In this document: piece by piece, positions 15,834 through 24,114 of the stretch
Numbering within the stretch: position 1 is the first letter of the stretch
How the letters are laid out: every line of letters starts with the position of its first letter
Assembly: GCA_001916005.1 (NCBI GenBank)
Contig: MNRP01000049.1
Coordinates: 1-37,013, forward strand
Length of the DNA: 37,013 nt
Reading direction: 5' to 3'
Source of the DNA: Clostridium sp. 26_22
GTDB taxonomy: Bacteria; Bacillota; Clostridia; TANB77; CAG-508
Notes under the pieces: model-generated
The model's database searches: none
What the model was told of the DNA's origin: nothing
What the model saw: only the letters and a program-made list of their open reading frames with translations
Translations under genes and position numbers: made by a program

Positions 15834-16355
15834 TTGGAAGAATTGATATTAATGGCACAAGCTGGAGATGAAGATGCATTTACAAAGATGATATTATATA
15901 TAAAAGATGACTTATATAAAATTGCCAAAACAAGAATTGCCAATGAAACAGATATAGAAGATGCTATACAAGAAACTATGATAGAAACATATAAATCAAT
16001 AAAAAGATTAAATGATCCAAATAAATTTAAAAAATGGGTCATAAAAATACTTATTAATAAGTGCAATCGAATTTATAGAAGAAAATATAAAACGGATATT
16101 TCAATAGATGGATACAATGTTGAAACATTAAAATCCAATAATATAATTGATGTAGAAAATAAATTAAATTTTTATGATATTATAAAAAATTTAAATTATG
16201 AAGAGAGACTAATTATTATTCTTTATTATATGGAAGATTATTCTGTAAAAGAAATTAAAAGTATATTAAAAATGAATGAAAATACTATTAATACTCATCT
16301 TTATAGGGCAAGACAAAAATTAAAAAAGAATTATGGAGGAAATGAGTATGAATGA
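15834..16355 (+). CDS. ECF sigma factor with TTG start
   Basis: A 173-residue ECF factor. Region 2 is EDAFTKMILYIKDDLYKIAKT with DIEDAIQETMIETYKSIKRL (about 12-55); region 4 is LNYEERLIIILYYMEDYSVKEI with NTINTHLYRARQKLKK (about 115-168). AGGAGG (15822-15827) lies 6 bases before TTG 15834, and no ATG fits, so TTG is the start. It is strongly alike in sequence to the factor at 5832, so the two modules are probably paralogous. Its end overlaps the partner gene by 8 bases. Confidence 0.92.
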   Translation: MEELILMAQAGDEDAFTKMILYIKDDLYKIAKTRIANETDIEDAIQETMIETYKSIKRLNDPNKFKKWVIKILINKCNRIYRRKYKTDISIDGYNVETLKSNNIIDVENKLNFYDIIKNLNYEERLIIILYYMEDYSVKEIKSILKMNENTINTHLYRARQKLKKNYGGNEYE

Positions 16356-17484
16356 TTTTGAAAATAAAATAAAAAGAGCTCTAAAAAAAGAGGTTGAAAA
16401 ACCATTAAGTTATGATTACGCTATTAAAAATGCATTTTATAATAGCAAGAATAAAAGAAAAAGTAATTTATTATTAAAACTAGCAACAACAACATCTTGT
16501 TTAATTATGGCATGTACTGGAGTATTTGCAACAAGCTATATAGTGTATGAAAAAGTTTGGAAAAAACCTGTTATAGTAAATCAAGAAGAAGAAAATGCAA
16601 ATGTAGAAAAAGAAATTTCAAAAGAAGAAAAAGAAAATTATATATCAGAAGAAGATGCTATAAAAATAGCAAATGAAGTAATAAATAAATTAGGTTATAA
16701 AAACACTCAAATATCAAATGTTGATTTAAAAAGAAAATATAATAATGAATATTCAGGTCATTATATTTTACGATCTAATAATATATTAATAACTATAAAT
16801 GCTGAAACAGGAAAACTAGAGTATTTTGGAGATAGTTCTATTAATAATAGAGATATAAAATGTGATGAGATATCAGAAACACAAGTAAATGAAATTGCTA
16901 GAGAAATATATAATAAATTAGGATTATTTGATAATGAAAACAAATATGAAATAGTAAATACCAAAAAAGTAGATATGGCATTTAGGGAACATATTAATAG
17001 TTTGTGGGAAGTAAGCTTTGGTAAAATGTATAATGGAAATTATGATAAATCTAATATATCTACAATTTGTTTTTCTATATGTGATAATAACATTGTTATA
17101 TCTTCTATTACATTTATAGACAACAATAATTTTGAAAATAACCCAATTATAATTACTAAAAAAGAAGCTATTGAAATTGCGACAAATAAAGAAAAAGAAT
17201 TTAGTAATTTGAAAATATCAGATACTACTGCAGATTTATCAATTGAAAAAATGAATATATTTATTTATTGTTTAGAAAATAATATAACAAATGAAAATGG
17301 TGAAATTAAAACAGACGATATTACAAGAAATGTTTGGGTTGTTGATGTAAAACACAATAAAGAAACAAAACCAAAAGATGCAGAAATAGAAACAGTAAAA
17401 AAATTATATAATAAAAAATATTATATTGATGCTACAACTGGAGAAATCATAGGAGGAGAGCAATCAGAATATTTTAATAATTAA
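16348..17484 (+). CDS. Membrane-anchored anti-sigma-type protein with PepSY-like outer domains
   Basis: A cytoplasmic start (FENKIKRALKKEVEKPLSYDYAIKNAF) matches the N-terminus of the protein at 6355 (NKIKKILSQNIVEPITYEKA). A membrane helix lies at about 45-65 (LATTTSCLIMACTGVF). The outer part has repeated PepSY-like units: SEEDAIKIANEVINKLG near 106, and KKEAIEIATNKEKEF near 275 ending YYIDATTGEIIGGE. GGAGG (16335-16339) is 8 bases before ATG 16348; two in-frame ATGs upstream sit on top of the ribosome site. The shared N-terminus presumably binds the paralogous sigma factors, with different sensors outside. Confidence 0.8.
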   Translation: MNDFENKIKRALKKEVEKPLSYDYAIKNAFYNSKNKRKSNLLLKLATTTSCLIMACTGVFATSYIVYEKVWKKPVIVNQEEENANVEKEISKEEKENYISEEDAIKIANEVINKLGYKNTQISNVDLKRKYNNEYSGHYILRSNNILITINAETGKLEYFGDSSINNRDIKCDEISETQVNEIAREIYNKLGLFDNENKYEIVNTKKVDMAFREHINSLWEVSFGKMYNGNYDKSNISTICFSICDNNIVISSITFIDNNNFENNPIIITKKEAIEIATNKEKEFSNLKISDTTADLSIEKMNIFIYCLENNITNENGEIKTDDITRNVWVVDVKHNKETKPKDAEIETVKKLYNKKYYIDATTGEIIGGEQSEYFNN

Positions 17485-17766
17485 AAATTTTAATGTTTGT
17501 TTTTTAATTTATATTGAAGATTTTTGAAAAATTTATAATGAAATATAATTAGAATTACCTGAAAGTATGAAAATTAAAAATAGAAGAATAGATCCTGCAT
17601 TTATGGATTGGAAAAACACTTTTTAGAAAAATATAGTATAATGTTTATAAAAAAAGTTATGAGGTATTGAATTTAATCAATATCTCTTTGTGTTTCAAAA
17701 AAGCAATGGGAATATGATAAAATAGCTAAAAAGGCATAAAATTTACTAGATTTAATAAAAAACGGT
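17485..17766. other. AT-rich intergenic stretch with a gene-tail remnant and a hairpin
   Basis: An open stretch 17549-17626 reads LPESMKIKNRRI then DPAFMDWKNTF and stops; it has no start and looks like a remnant gene tail. GAGGTATTGA (17661-17670) pairs with TCAATATCTC (17677-17686) with one G-U pair, a terminator-like hairpin with a weak T-run. No other gene signal is seen. Confidence 0.4.
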
Positions 17767-18130
17767 GGAGTAGGGGGAAGAGCCTTATTTTCAGATATAT
17801 ACATTTTAAATAAATATTAAAAACAAAAAAACAGAAAAATAGGTAGTAAAATATTTTGTGCAATGTTCTTAAATTATTTTTAGAAAAAATATAAAATATA
17901 TAATTTAATAAAATAATTTTAATTTAAATTTTAAATTAAATTTTTATAAATTTCAAATTTTAGATTTTAAAATTTTGTTTGGTAAAAAATCTTAAAACGA
18001 ACATTTGATTATTACAAATTGATTTATAAGTTTTAATTATAATCTTAGATTTTAAATTATATTTATAAAGTCTGAAAATCAATTATCTGTTTATGATTTT
18101 AGAAATTAATTTTGTTGCTTTAAACTTATA
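17767..18130 (+). repeat. Partial copy (A) of a large non-coding repeat element
   Basis: It carries GAGTAGGGGGAAGAGCC (17768-17784, one mismatch to 33382-33398), TTTTGTGCAATG (17854-17865), AAAACGAACATTTG (17994-18007) and a weak relative of the internal unit (GAAAATCAATTATC near 18073). These appear in the same order as in the fuller copies at 29476-30157 and 33382-34364. The hairpin end is missing, and the copy stops before the EamA remnant. Confidence 0.6.
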
Positions 18131-18313
18131 GTATGCAATTTAAATTTGCAGATTTTAATTAAAATTATGGAATTATAATTATATACTAGCAATGTTTTTA
18201 AGATACAAAAAACAGCACACAATAGTTGGATGTTTGAAATATTTAAATCCTTATGAGGATTCTGCATACTTAACTTTAAGTATTATAATAGCATTTTATT
18301 AACTGTTATTGGT

Positions 18314-18745
18314 GTGTTTGTAATAGCAGATTCTAAAATTAAAAATTTGCAGAAAGATTTATTAATAAGAATATCAACTTCTTTATTAATGAGCTATGTG
18401 ACTCACTTTATCTTGCAATATTGGTCTAATGCAGTATTTATCTCAATATTAAATTTGCTTTTAACTATTGCATTTTCCAAGGAATATAATTTTAAATATC
18501 ATATAAAACATAAAAAAATTCTAAAATGGGTATTTATTCAACAGATATTTGAATTTTGTTCATTATACTTAAGTAATTATTTATCAAGCAATTCTGTAAC
18601 ATTAAGTTCTTATGTAAGACCAACATCAATAATAGCGGTAGTAATAATATAAATCTTTTTTAAAGATAAAAAAAGAAAGCCTACACTAAAACAGATATTA
18701 GGCATTATATTAGTAGTTACAGGGATATGCTTAATACATAGGTAG
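18314..18745 (+). pseudogene. EamA/DMT-type transporter remnant
   Basis: Hydrophobic helices run through the frame. The C-terminal portion, with NYLSSNSVTLSSYVRPTSIIAVVI and then KPTLKQILGIILVVTG followed by a short tail, matches the last helices of drug/metabolite transporters of the EamA family. There an S-x-x-x-x-R-P motif and the G-x-x-L-I-x-x-G-I end are typical. An in-frame TAA at 18650-18652 interrupts it between these two parts, and there is no start codon with a ribosome site. Only about half of a 290-residue transporter remains. Confidence 0.6.
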
Positions 18746-18844
18746 ATTAAAACACTAATGGAAATACCAGGGATAACCGAGAATACTAAAATTATAGAAA
18801 TTAAAATAAAGATATTAATTGATATATAGATATAAAATAATTTT

Positions 18845-18889
18845 AGAGTATTCAGTCAATTTATAGACTGCATACTCTTTATTTTTTTG
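18845..18889 (+). terminator. Strong terminator insulating the downstream gene cluster
   Basis: AGAGTAT (18845-18851) and CAGTC (18853-18857) pair with GACTG (18866-18870) and ATACTCT (18872-18878) around one mismatch and an 8-base loop, followed by TTATTTTTTT. It ends 10 bases before the cluster promoter. Confidence 0.9.
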
Positions 18890-18897
18890 ACAAAAAA

Positions 18898-18906
18898 TGT
18901 TATAAT
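18898..18906 (+). promoter_or_regulatory. Extended -10 promoter of the biosynthetic operon
   Basis: TGTTATAAT gives an extended -10. No good -35 lies at 17 bases (TTTATT at 18878-18883); a TTGACA at 18887-18892 is too close to serve. With transcription starting near 18913, the first usable start codon is ATG 18938. Confidence 0.6.
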
Positions 18907-18937
18907 CAAGGAGAAACATAAAAAAGAAGAGGATATA

Positions 18938-20026
18938 ATGATAAAATTAGAAGAAAACAATATATATTTTTATTTTAATAAAAGCAAATTAATAGAAAAC
19001 TTTAATAATTTTAGTGTGTTAGGTGATGTATATTATCCATTGAAAACAAATTCAAATGGAGATGTAATAAAAACTTTACACTCTTTAATGAAGAAAGAAG
19101 AAAATGGTTTCTTAATTAGTTCTATATATCATTTTGAAACTTTACAAAGAGAAAATATTAATCCGTTAAAGATGTGTTTCATAAATGTGTTAGCTGAAGA
19201 TGATACTGTAAAATATTTATATAATAATGGTGTAAGATTTTTTACATTTGACAATTTAAATTCAGTAATTAAGTTTTCAAAGTATGTCGATTTATCAAAA
19301 GTAAAAATAGCAATACGATTATCAACAACGCAAGTATTTAATGATAAATTTACACATTTAGGCGGAAATCTAGAAGAATGTAAAGAAATGTTGGAGTTTT
19401 TAAGAAATAAATGTAATGATTATGGAATTTCATTTTATATACAAAATAACTTGAAAACAGAAGATGGTGCTTTAGAAAAAGTGCTTGAATACATACAAGA
19501 AAATTATAATGATTTAGGAATAAATTTTGTTAGTATTGGAGGACTAAATGAAAGTAAAAATATTAGTAAGGAAATGCTTGAAAACTTTAAAAATAAATTA
19601 AATATAAATCAAATAATTTTAGAAGTAGGAAGATATTTAGTAGAAGACACTATTGAAATGGAAACTAGAATTATTAGAGAAAAGACAGTTGAAAATATTA
19701 AAACAGTAATAATTAAGAATGGTATATATAGTGGCTTTTTTGATATTCTACTTTATAATAAAAAATTTCCAATATATTTAAAAAGTAAGAATGATGGAGA
19801 CATAAAAATAGAATATACAAAGTCAAAAGTAAATGATTTTGAATTTTATATGTGTGGTGGTTCTTCAGATAGCGGAGATAAAATCGGAGTAATGTATATT
19901 GATTCTAAATATAAGGACGAACTAAAAATAGGTGCGAAATTTATTGTAAAAGGTGTAGGAGCATATTTTGAAGAATTTTTTATGCCATATAGTAATGATT
20001 TGAAGAAAGTATTTATAGAGGTGTAG
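18938..20026 (+). CDS. Fold-type III PLP enzyme (ornithine/diaminopimelate decarboxylase-like)
   Basis: A 362-residue alanine-racemase-fold enzyme. The PLP lysine is Lys36 in YYPLKTNSN. Other motifs are FVSIGGL (197-203), the phosphate-binding LEVGRYL (228-234, usually EPGR), CGGSSDSGDKIG (306-317, the C-x4-D motif contributed across the dimer) and GVGAYFEEF (339-347). The usual FHVGS strand reads FYIQN, so the His that stacks on PLP is replaced. These keep the core of a decarboxylase but point to an unusual substrate. AAGAGG precedes ATG 18938. It is the first gene of the operon, 2 bases before the radical SAM gene, and may supply an amine or a trimmed amino acid. Confidence 0.8.
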   Translation: MIKLEENNIYFYFNKSKLIENFNNFSVLGDVYYPLKTNSNGDVIKTLHSLMKKEENGFLISSIYHFETLQRENINPLKMCFINVLAEDDTVKYLYNNGVRFFTFDNLNSVIKFSKYVDLSKVKIAIRLSTTQVFNDKFTHLGGNLEECKEMLEFLRNKCNDYGISFYIQNNLKTEDGALEKVLEYIQENYNDLGINFVSIGGLNESKNISKEMLENFKNKLNINQIILEVGRYLVEDTIEMETRIIREKTVENIKTVIIKNGIYSGFFDILLYNKKFPIYLKSKNDGDIKIEYTKSKVNDFEFYMCGGSSDSGDKIGVMYIDSKYKDELKIGAKFIVKGVGAYFEEFFMPYSNDLKKVFIEV

Positions 20027-20028
20027 TT

Positions 20029-20904
20029 ATGAAGTTTAAGATGTTTAGTGTAATAGTAGGAACAGAATGCTGTATAGCTTCTTGTCCGTTCTGCGTTTCT
20101 GGAGTGAAACCAAACAAAGAAAATTTAAAAGAAAGAAATATAAATTGGAGAAATTTAAAAATTGCAGGTAATCTAGCAAATAGAAGTGGTATCGATACTG
20201 TAATGCTAACAAGTAGAGGAGAACCAACACTTTTTCCAGAACAAATAACGGAATATTTAAAACATTTAAAAGATTTTCAATTTCCGTTTGTAGAATTACA
20301 ATCTAATTGTATTCCAATTAGCCTTAATAAAGAAAAATATGAAAAGTATTTGAAAGAATGGTACGAAGAGGGGTTAACTACTATAACAATATCAGTAGTT
20401 AGTAATAGACCAGAAATAAATAAAAAAATATATATGCCAAATAGTAACGAATATATAGATTTACCAGACTTAATAAAATATTTACATAGTTTTGGATTTT
20501 CACTTCGACTTACTTGTGTATGTTGTAAAGATATGATGGACACCATAGATAAGGTTGAAGAATTTATAAATTTTGCTAAAGAGAATAAAGTAGAGCAAGT
20601 TACATTAAGACCAGTAAATGATGAATTTAGAAGAAAAAGTGCAGAAGAATGGATTAAAGAAAATAAACTAACAGATGAGCAAAAATTAAATATAAAAGAA
20701 TTTTTAGAAAAAAATGGAACTAAACTACTAGAATTAGAACGAATAGGAACAATATATGATGTAAATGGTCAAAATGTTTGTCTATCACTACCACTAAACA
20801 AAAACACAAGAGATACTAATCCAGAAAATGCAAGAAATTTAATATTTTTTCAAGATGGACATATAAGATATGAATGGGAAATGGAAGGTGGAATATTACT
20901 ATGA
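20029..20904 (+). CDS. Radical SAM enzyme without SPASM domain
   Basis: A 291-residue radical SAM protein. Cys15-x3-Cys19-x2-Cys22 (in CCIASCPFCVSG) holds the catalytic 4Fe-4S cluster, with a further Cys14 next to it. MLTSRGEPTLFPE near 59-71 is the GGEP-type SAM-binding motif (with R for the first G). Strands such as FVELQSN and ITISVVSN continue the partial TIM barrel. There is no Cys-rich C-terminal extension, so it probably acts on a small molecule. GAGGTG precedes the ATG. It is coupled to both neighbours (2-base gap before, 4-base overlap after). The reaction is unknown. Confidence 0.85.
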   Translation: MKFKMFSVIVGTECCIASCPFCVSGVKPNKENLKERNINWRNLKIAGNLANRSGIDTVMLTSRGEPTLFPEQITEYLKHLKDFQFPFVELQSNCIPISLNKEKYEKYLKEWYEEGLTTITISVVSNRPEINKKIYMPNSNEYIDLPDLIKYLHSFGFSLRLTCVCCKDMMDTIDKVEEFINFAKENKVEQVTLRPVNDEFRRKSAEEWIKENKLTDEQKLNIKEFLEKNGTKLLELERIGTIYDVNGQNVCLSLPLNKNTRDTNPENARNLIFFQDGHIRYEWEMEGGILL

Positions 20905-21896
20905 AAGTATATAATGAACAATCAGATAAAAAAATTAGTGAACAATTAAAATCAATACTTACAAAAATAAGAGAAAAAAGAATTTTTAACGCAAATGAAT
21001 ATATTGAACAAAAATCAGATTTATTAAATGAGTATATGAATAAATATGGATTGAAAGCATGTGTAATAGCAATAAGTGGAGGTATTGATTCAGCAATAGT
21101 ATTAGGAATTATTAAAAAAGCTTCAGAAAAAGCAAATTCACCAATAAAACGAATAATTCCTATGCTATTACCTGTATTAGAATCAACAGGAGTAACTAAT
21201 CAAAATGAAGCTACAATTAAGGGAAAAGAATTGTGTGAAGAATTAGGATTAAAACCATATATAATTGACTTGACATCAGTTAACAATGAAATAAGAAATT
21301 GTTTAGAGCCTGTAATAGAAATAAAAGGTGAAGATTGGGCAATTGGACAACTAGCTCCATATAGTAGGACACCAATACTTTACTATACAACAAGTTTATT
21401 AAATCAAGCGGGTTTTGGAGCAATTATATGTGGTACTACTAATAAAGATGAGGGAGCTTATTTAGGGTATGTTGGAAAAGCATCAGATGGAATGGTTGAT
21501 GTACAAATAATATCAGATATTCATAAATCAGAAGTTTATCAAGTAGCAAAAGAATTAGAAATACCAGAAAGTATTATAAAAGCAACACCAAGTGGAGATA
21601 TGTATGATAATAGGACAGATGAAACTGTTTTTGGTGCATCTTATGATTTTGTAGAATTATATCTAAATTATTTGAATATGGAAGATATTGAAAAAGAAAG
21701 ATTGATGAATAGTTTAGATGAAGAATCTAAAAATCAATTTGATTTTTATGCAAATAATTTGGAAAATTTACATAGATATAATTTGCATAAATATATGGCT
21801 AAATCTCCAGCTATACATTTAGATTTATATGATAGTAGTGTAAAAGGTGGATGGGATAATTATTATAAAATAACCAATGAATGGTTAAAGAAATAA
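20901..21896 (+). CDS. NH3-dependent NAD synthetase homologue (NadE-like)
   Basis: NadE adenylates the carboxylate of nicotinate adenine dinucleotide and replaces AMP with ammonia. The 331-residue protein has the PP-loop SGGIDSA (59-65), GTTNKDE (178-184), the DGMVDVQIISDIHKSEVYQ stretch (196-214), TPSGDM (229-234) and TDETVFGASYDF, all typical of NadE. There is an N-terminal extension of about 40 residues and no glutaminase domain. ATG 20901 overlaps the previous stop (ATGA), with GGAAGGTGG upstream. Its place between a radical SAM gene and a nucleotidyltransferase-PRTase fusion suggests a pathway copy acting on an NAD-like molecule rather than housekeeping NAD synthesis. Confidence 0.88.
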   Translation: MKVYNEQSDKKISEQLKSILTKIREKRIFNANEYIEQKSDLLNEYMNKYGLKACVIAISGGIDSAIVLGIIKKASEKANSPIKRIIPMLLPVLESTGVTNQNEATIKGKELCEELGLKPYIIDLTSVNNEIRNCLEPVIEIKGEDWAIGQLAPYSRTPILYYTTSLLNQAGFGAIICGTTNKDEGAYLGYVGKASDGMVDVQIISDIHKSEVYQVAKELEIPESIIKATPSGDMYDNRTDETVFGASYDFVELYLNYLNMEDIEKERLMNSLDEESKNQFDFYANNLENLHRYNLHKYMAKSPAIHLDLYDSSVKGGWDNYYKITNEWLKK

Positions 21897-21933
21897 GGAA
21901 AGGCAATCTAAAAATAGATAGTAAGAGAAGTTT

Positions 21934-23625
21934 ATGAGCGAAGAATATCTTTGGAATATATTAAATTTAGATGAAAATTTTAAATGTGCAGATGTAGATA
22001 TAGCATATAGCAAGATAGAAAATAAGACAGAAGAAGTAAAATTGGCATGGAAAATATTACGAGATGAATATTATAGCGAGGTATATAAAAAATATTTAAG
22101 TTTAGAAACTGTTATAAAAGCAGGTTTTATTTTAGATAATTTGGAACTGGAAGACTTAAATTATTATAATTTAAGTTTACTTACTACACCAGTAAGTAAA
22201 CTTATAGATTTTAAAGAAAAAAAAGAAAATCCAGTAGTATTATTATCTACTGGTGGTTTTGACCCTATACATGATGGACATATTTATATGATGGAATTTG
22301 CTAAAGAAGCCTTGGAAAAAAAAGGTTATCATGTTATTGGAGGTTATTTATCTCCATCACATGAAAGTTATGTATCAACAAAGCCATATTACAAAATAAA
22401 TGCTTATGAAAGATTAGACTTATGCCAAGAGTGTGTTAAAGATAGTAAATGGCTAATGATAGACCCTTGGGAATCAATATATGTAAAAACATATATTAAT
22501 TTTACAGACATAATACAAAGACTAGAATTATATTTAAAAAAACATGTAAATCCAAATATACAAGTAGCATATGTGTTTGGTGGAGATAATGCTGAATTTA
22601 TGTATTGCTTTGAAAACAAAGGAATTGGAATATGTGTTGAAAGAGAGGGTTATAGTGAGAAGTTTGACCAAATGAAAAAGAAATTTAAAGGTAAAAATAA
22701 CTTTTTCGTTAATAATAAATCAATAGTATCAACATATTCTTCAAGAAATATAAGAAAAAGACAAGGGTACAGTTATAATGAACAAAACTATAGTAAAGAA
22801 GATGGAGATTATGTTATAAGAAATGAAGGAATGATACCTCTAGTAAATTATAAAAATTTTGTTAATGAAGAAAAATTAGAAAATGCACATAAAAAGTTTT
22901 TAAAACAATTAATATCATTATTTAGCCAAACTTTTAACAATAAATTAGATATAAAAACAATAAACATGCAGGAACAATTAAGAAGAGCAAGTTCGGTATT
23001 AAATAGTAAGCAAACAATAAGCCTTGATACATATTATAGAGGAACTTATGATATAGAAACAAGTAGATTATTTGATATAAGCGATATACAGAAAAAATAT
23101 ATATCTTTAATTGGAAGAATAGGACATGATACAATAGAACATCAAATTGAGAGAATAAAAGATGGAAATTATATATTAGTTGATGATGATAGTGCAACAG
23201 GAAAAACAATAAGAGAAGTTATGAGCAATTTACCAGAGAGAATTAATATTGAGCAAATATACCTTTTAGCGAGTATGTTAAATGAAAAAATATTTGATAT
23301 AGTAGATCTTCGTGATTTCATAATAGGAGTTCAAAATGGAGGATTAGTAGTTAGGCTACCAAATAGAGAAGTAGCAAGAAGTCCATATATGTTACCTTAT
23401 GTAAGTCTAAAATCCAGAGCTACAATTCCTGCGATTAAAGAAATGGAAATTTCAATTAAATTATGGGAAATGAATAAAGAATTTTATCAAGAAATTGGTA
23501 GTAACATTACACTAGAGCAAACGGATAATGGATTTAAAAAGTTAATGAATTATATAGGATTTGATAATAATATACCACTTACTAAAATTTGTGAATGGCA
23601 CATAAAGAAGTTAAAGCAAGAATAA
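21934..23625 (+). CDS. Fused NadD/NadM-like nucleotidyltransferase and phosphoribosyltransferase
   Basis: A 563-residue multidomain protein. Residues about 5-60 form helices faintly like a J-domain without its HPD motif. Residues about 100-275 are a cytidylyltransferase-like domain with GGFDPIHDGH (107-116, the HxGH motif) and VSTYSSRNIR (265-274, the ISSTxxR motif). They should join a mononucleotide to AMP. Residues about 315-480 are a type I phosphoribosyltransferase with the PRPP loop ILVDDDSATGKT (414-425). One protein could thus build a nucleotide from PRPP plus a base and then adenylate it. A terminal helical part follows. The start codon lacks a strong ribosome site. It lies 37 bases after the NadE homologue. 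Confidence 0.85.
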   Translation: MSEEYLWNILNLDENFKCADVDIAYSKIENKTEEVKLAWKILRDEYYSEVYKKYLSLETVIKAGFILDNLELEDLNYYNLSLLTTPVSKLIDFKEKKENPVVLLSTGGFDPIHDGHIYMMEFAKEALEKKGYHVIGGYLSPSHESYVSTKPYYKINAYERLDLCQECVKDSKWLMIDPWESIYVKTYINFTDIIQRLELYLKKHVNPNIQVAYVFGGDNAEFMYCFENKGIGICVEREGYSEKFDQMKKKFKGKNNFFVNNKSIVSTYSSRNIRKRQGYSYNEQNYSKEDGDYVIRNEGMIPLVNYKNFVNEEKLENAHKKFLKQLISLFSQTFNNKLDIKTINMQEQLRRASSVLNSKQTISLDTYYRGTYDIETSRLFDISDIQKKYISLIGRIGHDTIEHQIERIKDGNYILVDDDSATGKTIREVMSNLPERINIEQIYLLASMLNEKIFDIVDLRDFIIGVQNGGLVVRLPNREVARSPYMLPYVSLKSRATIPAIKEMEISIKLWEMNKEFYQEIGSNITLEQTDNGFKKLMNYIGFDNNIPLTKICEWHIKKLKQE

Positions 23626-23637
23626 AAAGGAGATATT

Positions 23638-24096
23638 ATGGTAGAAAACAAAGAACTAAAAATAATTGAATGTAAATATGGTGAAAGAGAAGATATAATT
23701 AAATTTCTTATTCAAATTACATCAGAAGAGTTTGGATTTACAGATTGGAGAGATTATTTTGAACATAAATTAGTGGAAAAGTATAAAACTGGAAACAATA
23801 CTTTCTGGATTGCGTTAAATAAAGAAAATCAAGTTATAGGAACTTGTGGCGGATTGCAACAAAATAATAATACCATCAAAATGAATTGTTTTTATATAAA
23901 TTCTAAATACAGAAATTTAGGCATCGGACAAAAGTTATATGATTTATTTTTAAATTTTGCAAAAAAAGAAAATTATAAAGAAATTATATTATGCACATTT
24001 AAAGAATTTGATATAGCAATAAAGTTTTATGAAAAAAGAGGATTTGAATTATATGAAACAACAGAAGATGAATTTTGGTACAGAAAAAAGTTATAA
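23638..24096 (+). CDS. GNAT-family N-acetyltransferase
   Basis: A 152-residue single GNAT domain. The acetyl-CoA pyrophosphate loop is YRNLGIGQKLY (91-101, R-x-x-G-x-G), preceded by the strand FYINSKYR. The C-terminal IAIKFYEKRGFELYETT is the typical last motif. AAAAGGAG precedes the ATG, and 12 bases separate it from the PRTase fusion, so it is in the operon. It may acylate an amine made by the decarboxylase homologue; the substrate is unknown. Confidence 0.88.
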   Translation: MVENKELKIIECKYGEREDIIKFLIQITSEEFGFTDWRDYFEHKLVEKYKTGNNTFWIALNKENQVIGTCGGLQQNNNTIKMNCFYINSKYRNLGIGQKLYDLFLNFAKKENYKEIILCTFKEFDIAIKFYEKRGFELYETTEDEFWYRKKL

Positions 24097-24114
24097 CATG
24101 GGAGGTGTAATATA

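Noticed and set aside
18887..18937. Start of the PLP enzyme at 18887
   Set aside because: That would place the start codon upstream of the -10 TATAAT at 18901-18906; ATG 18938 has a ribosome site.
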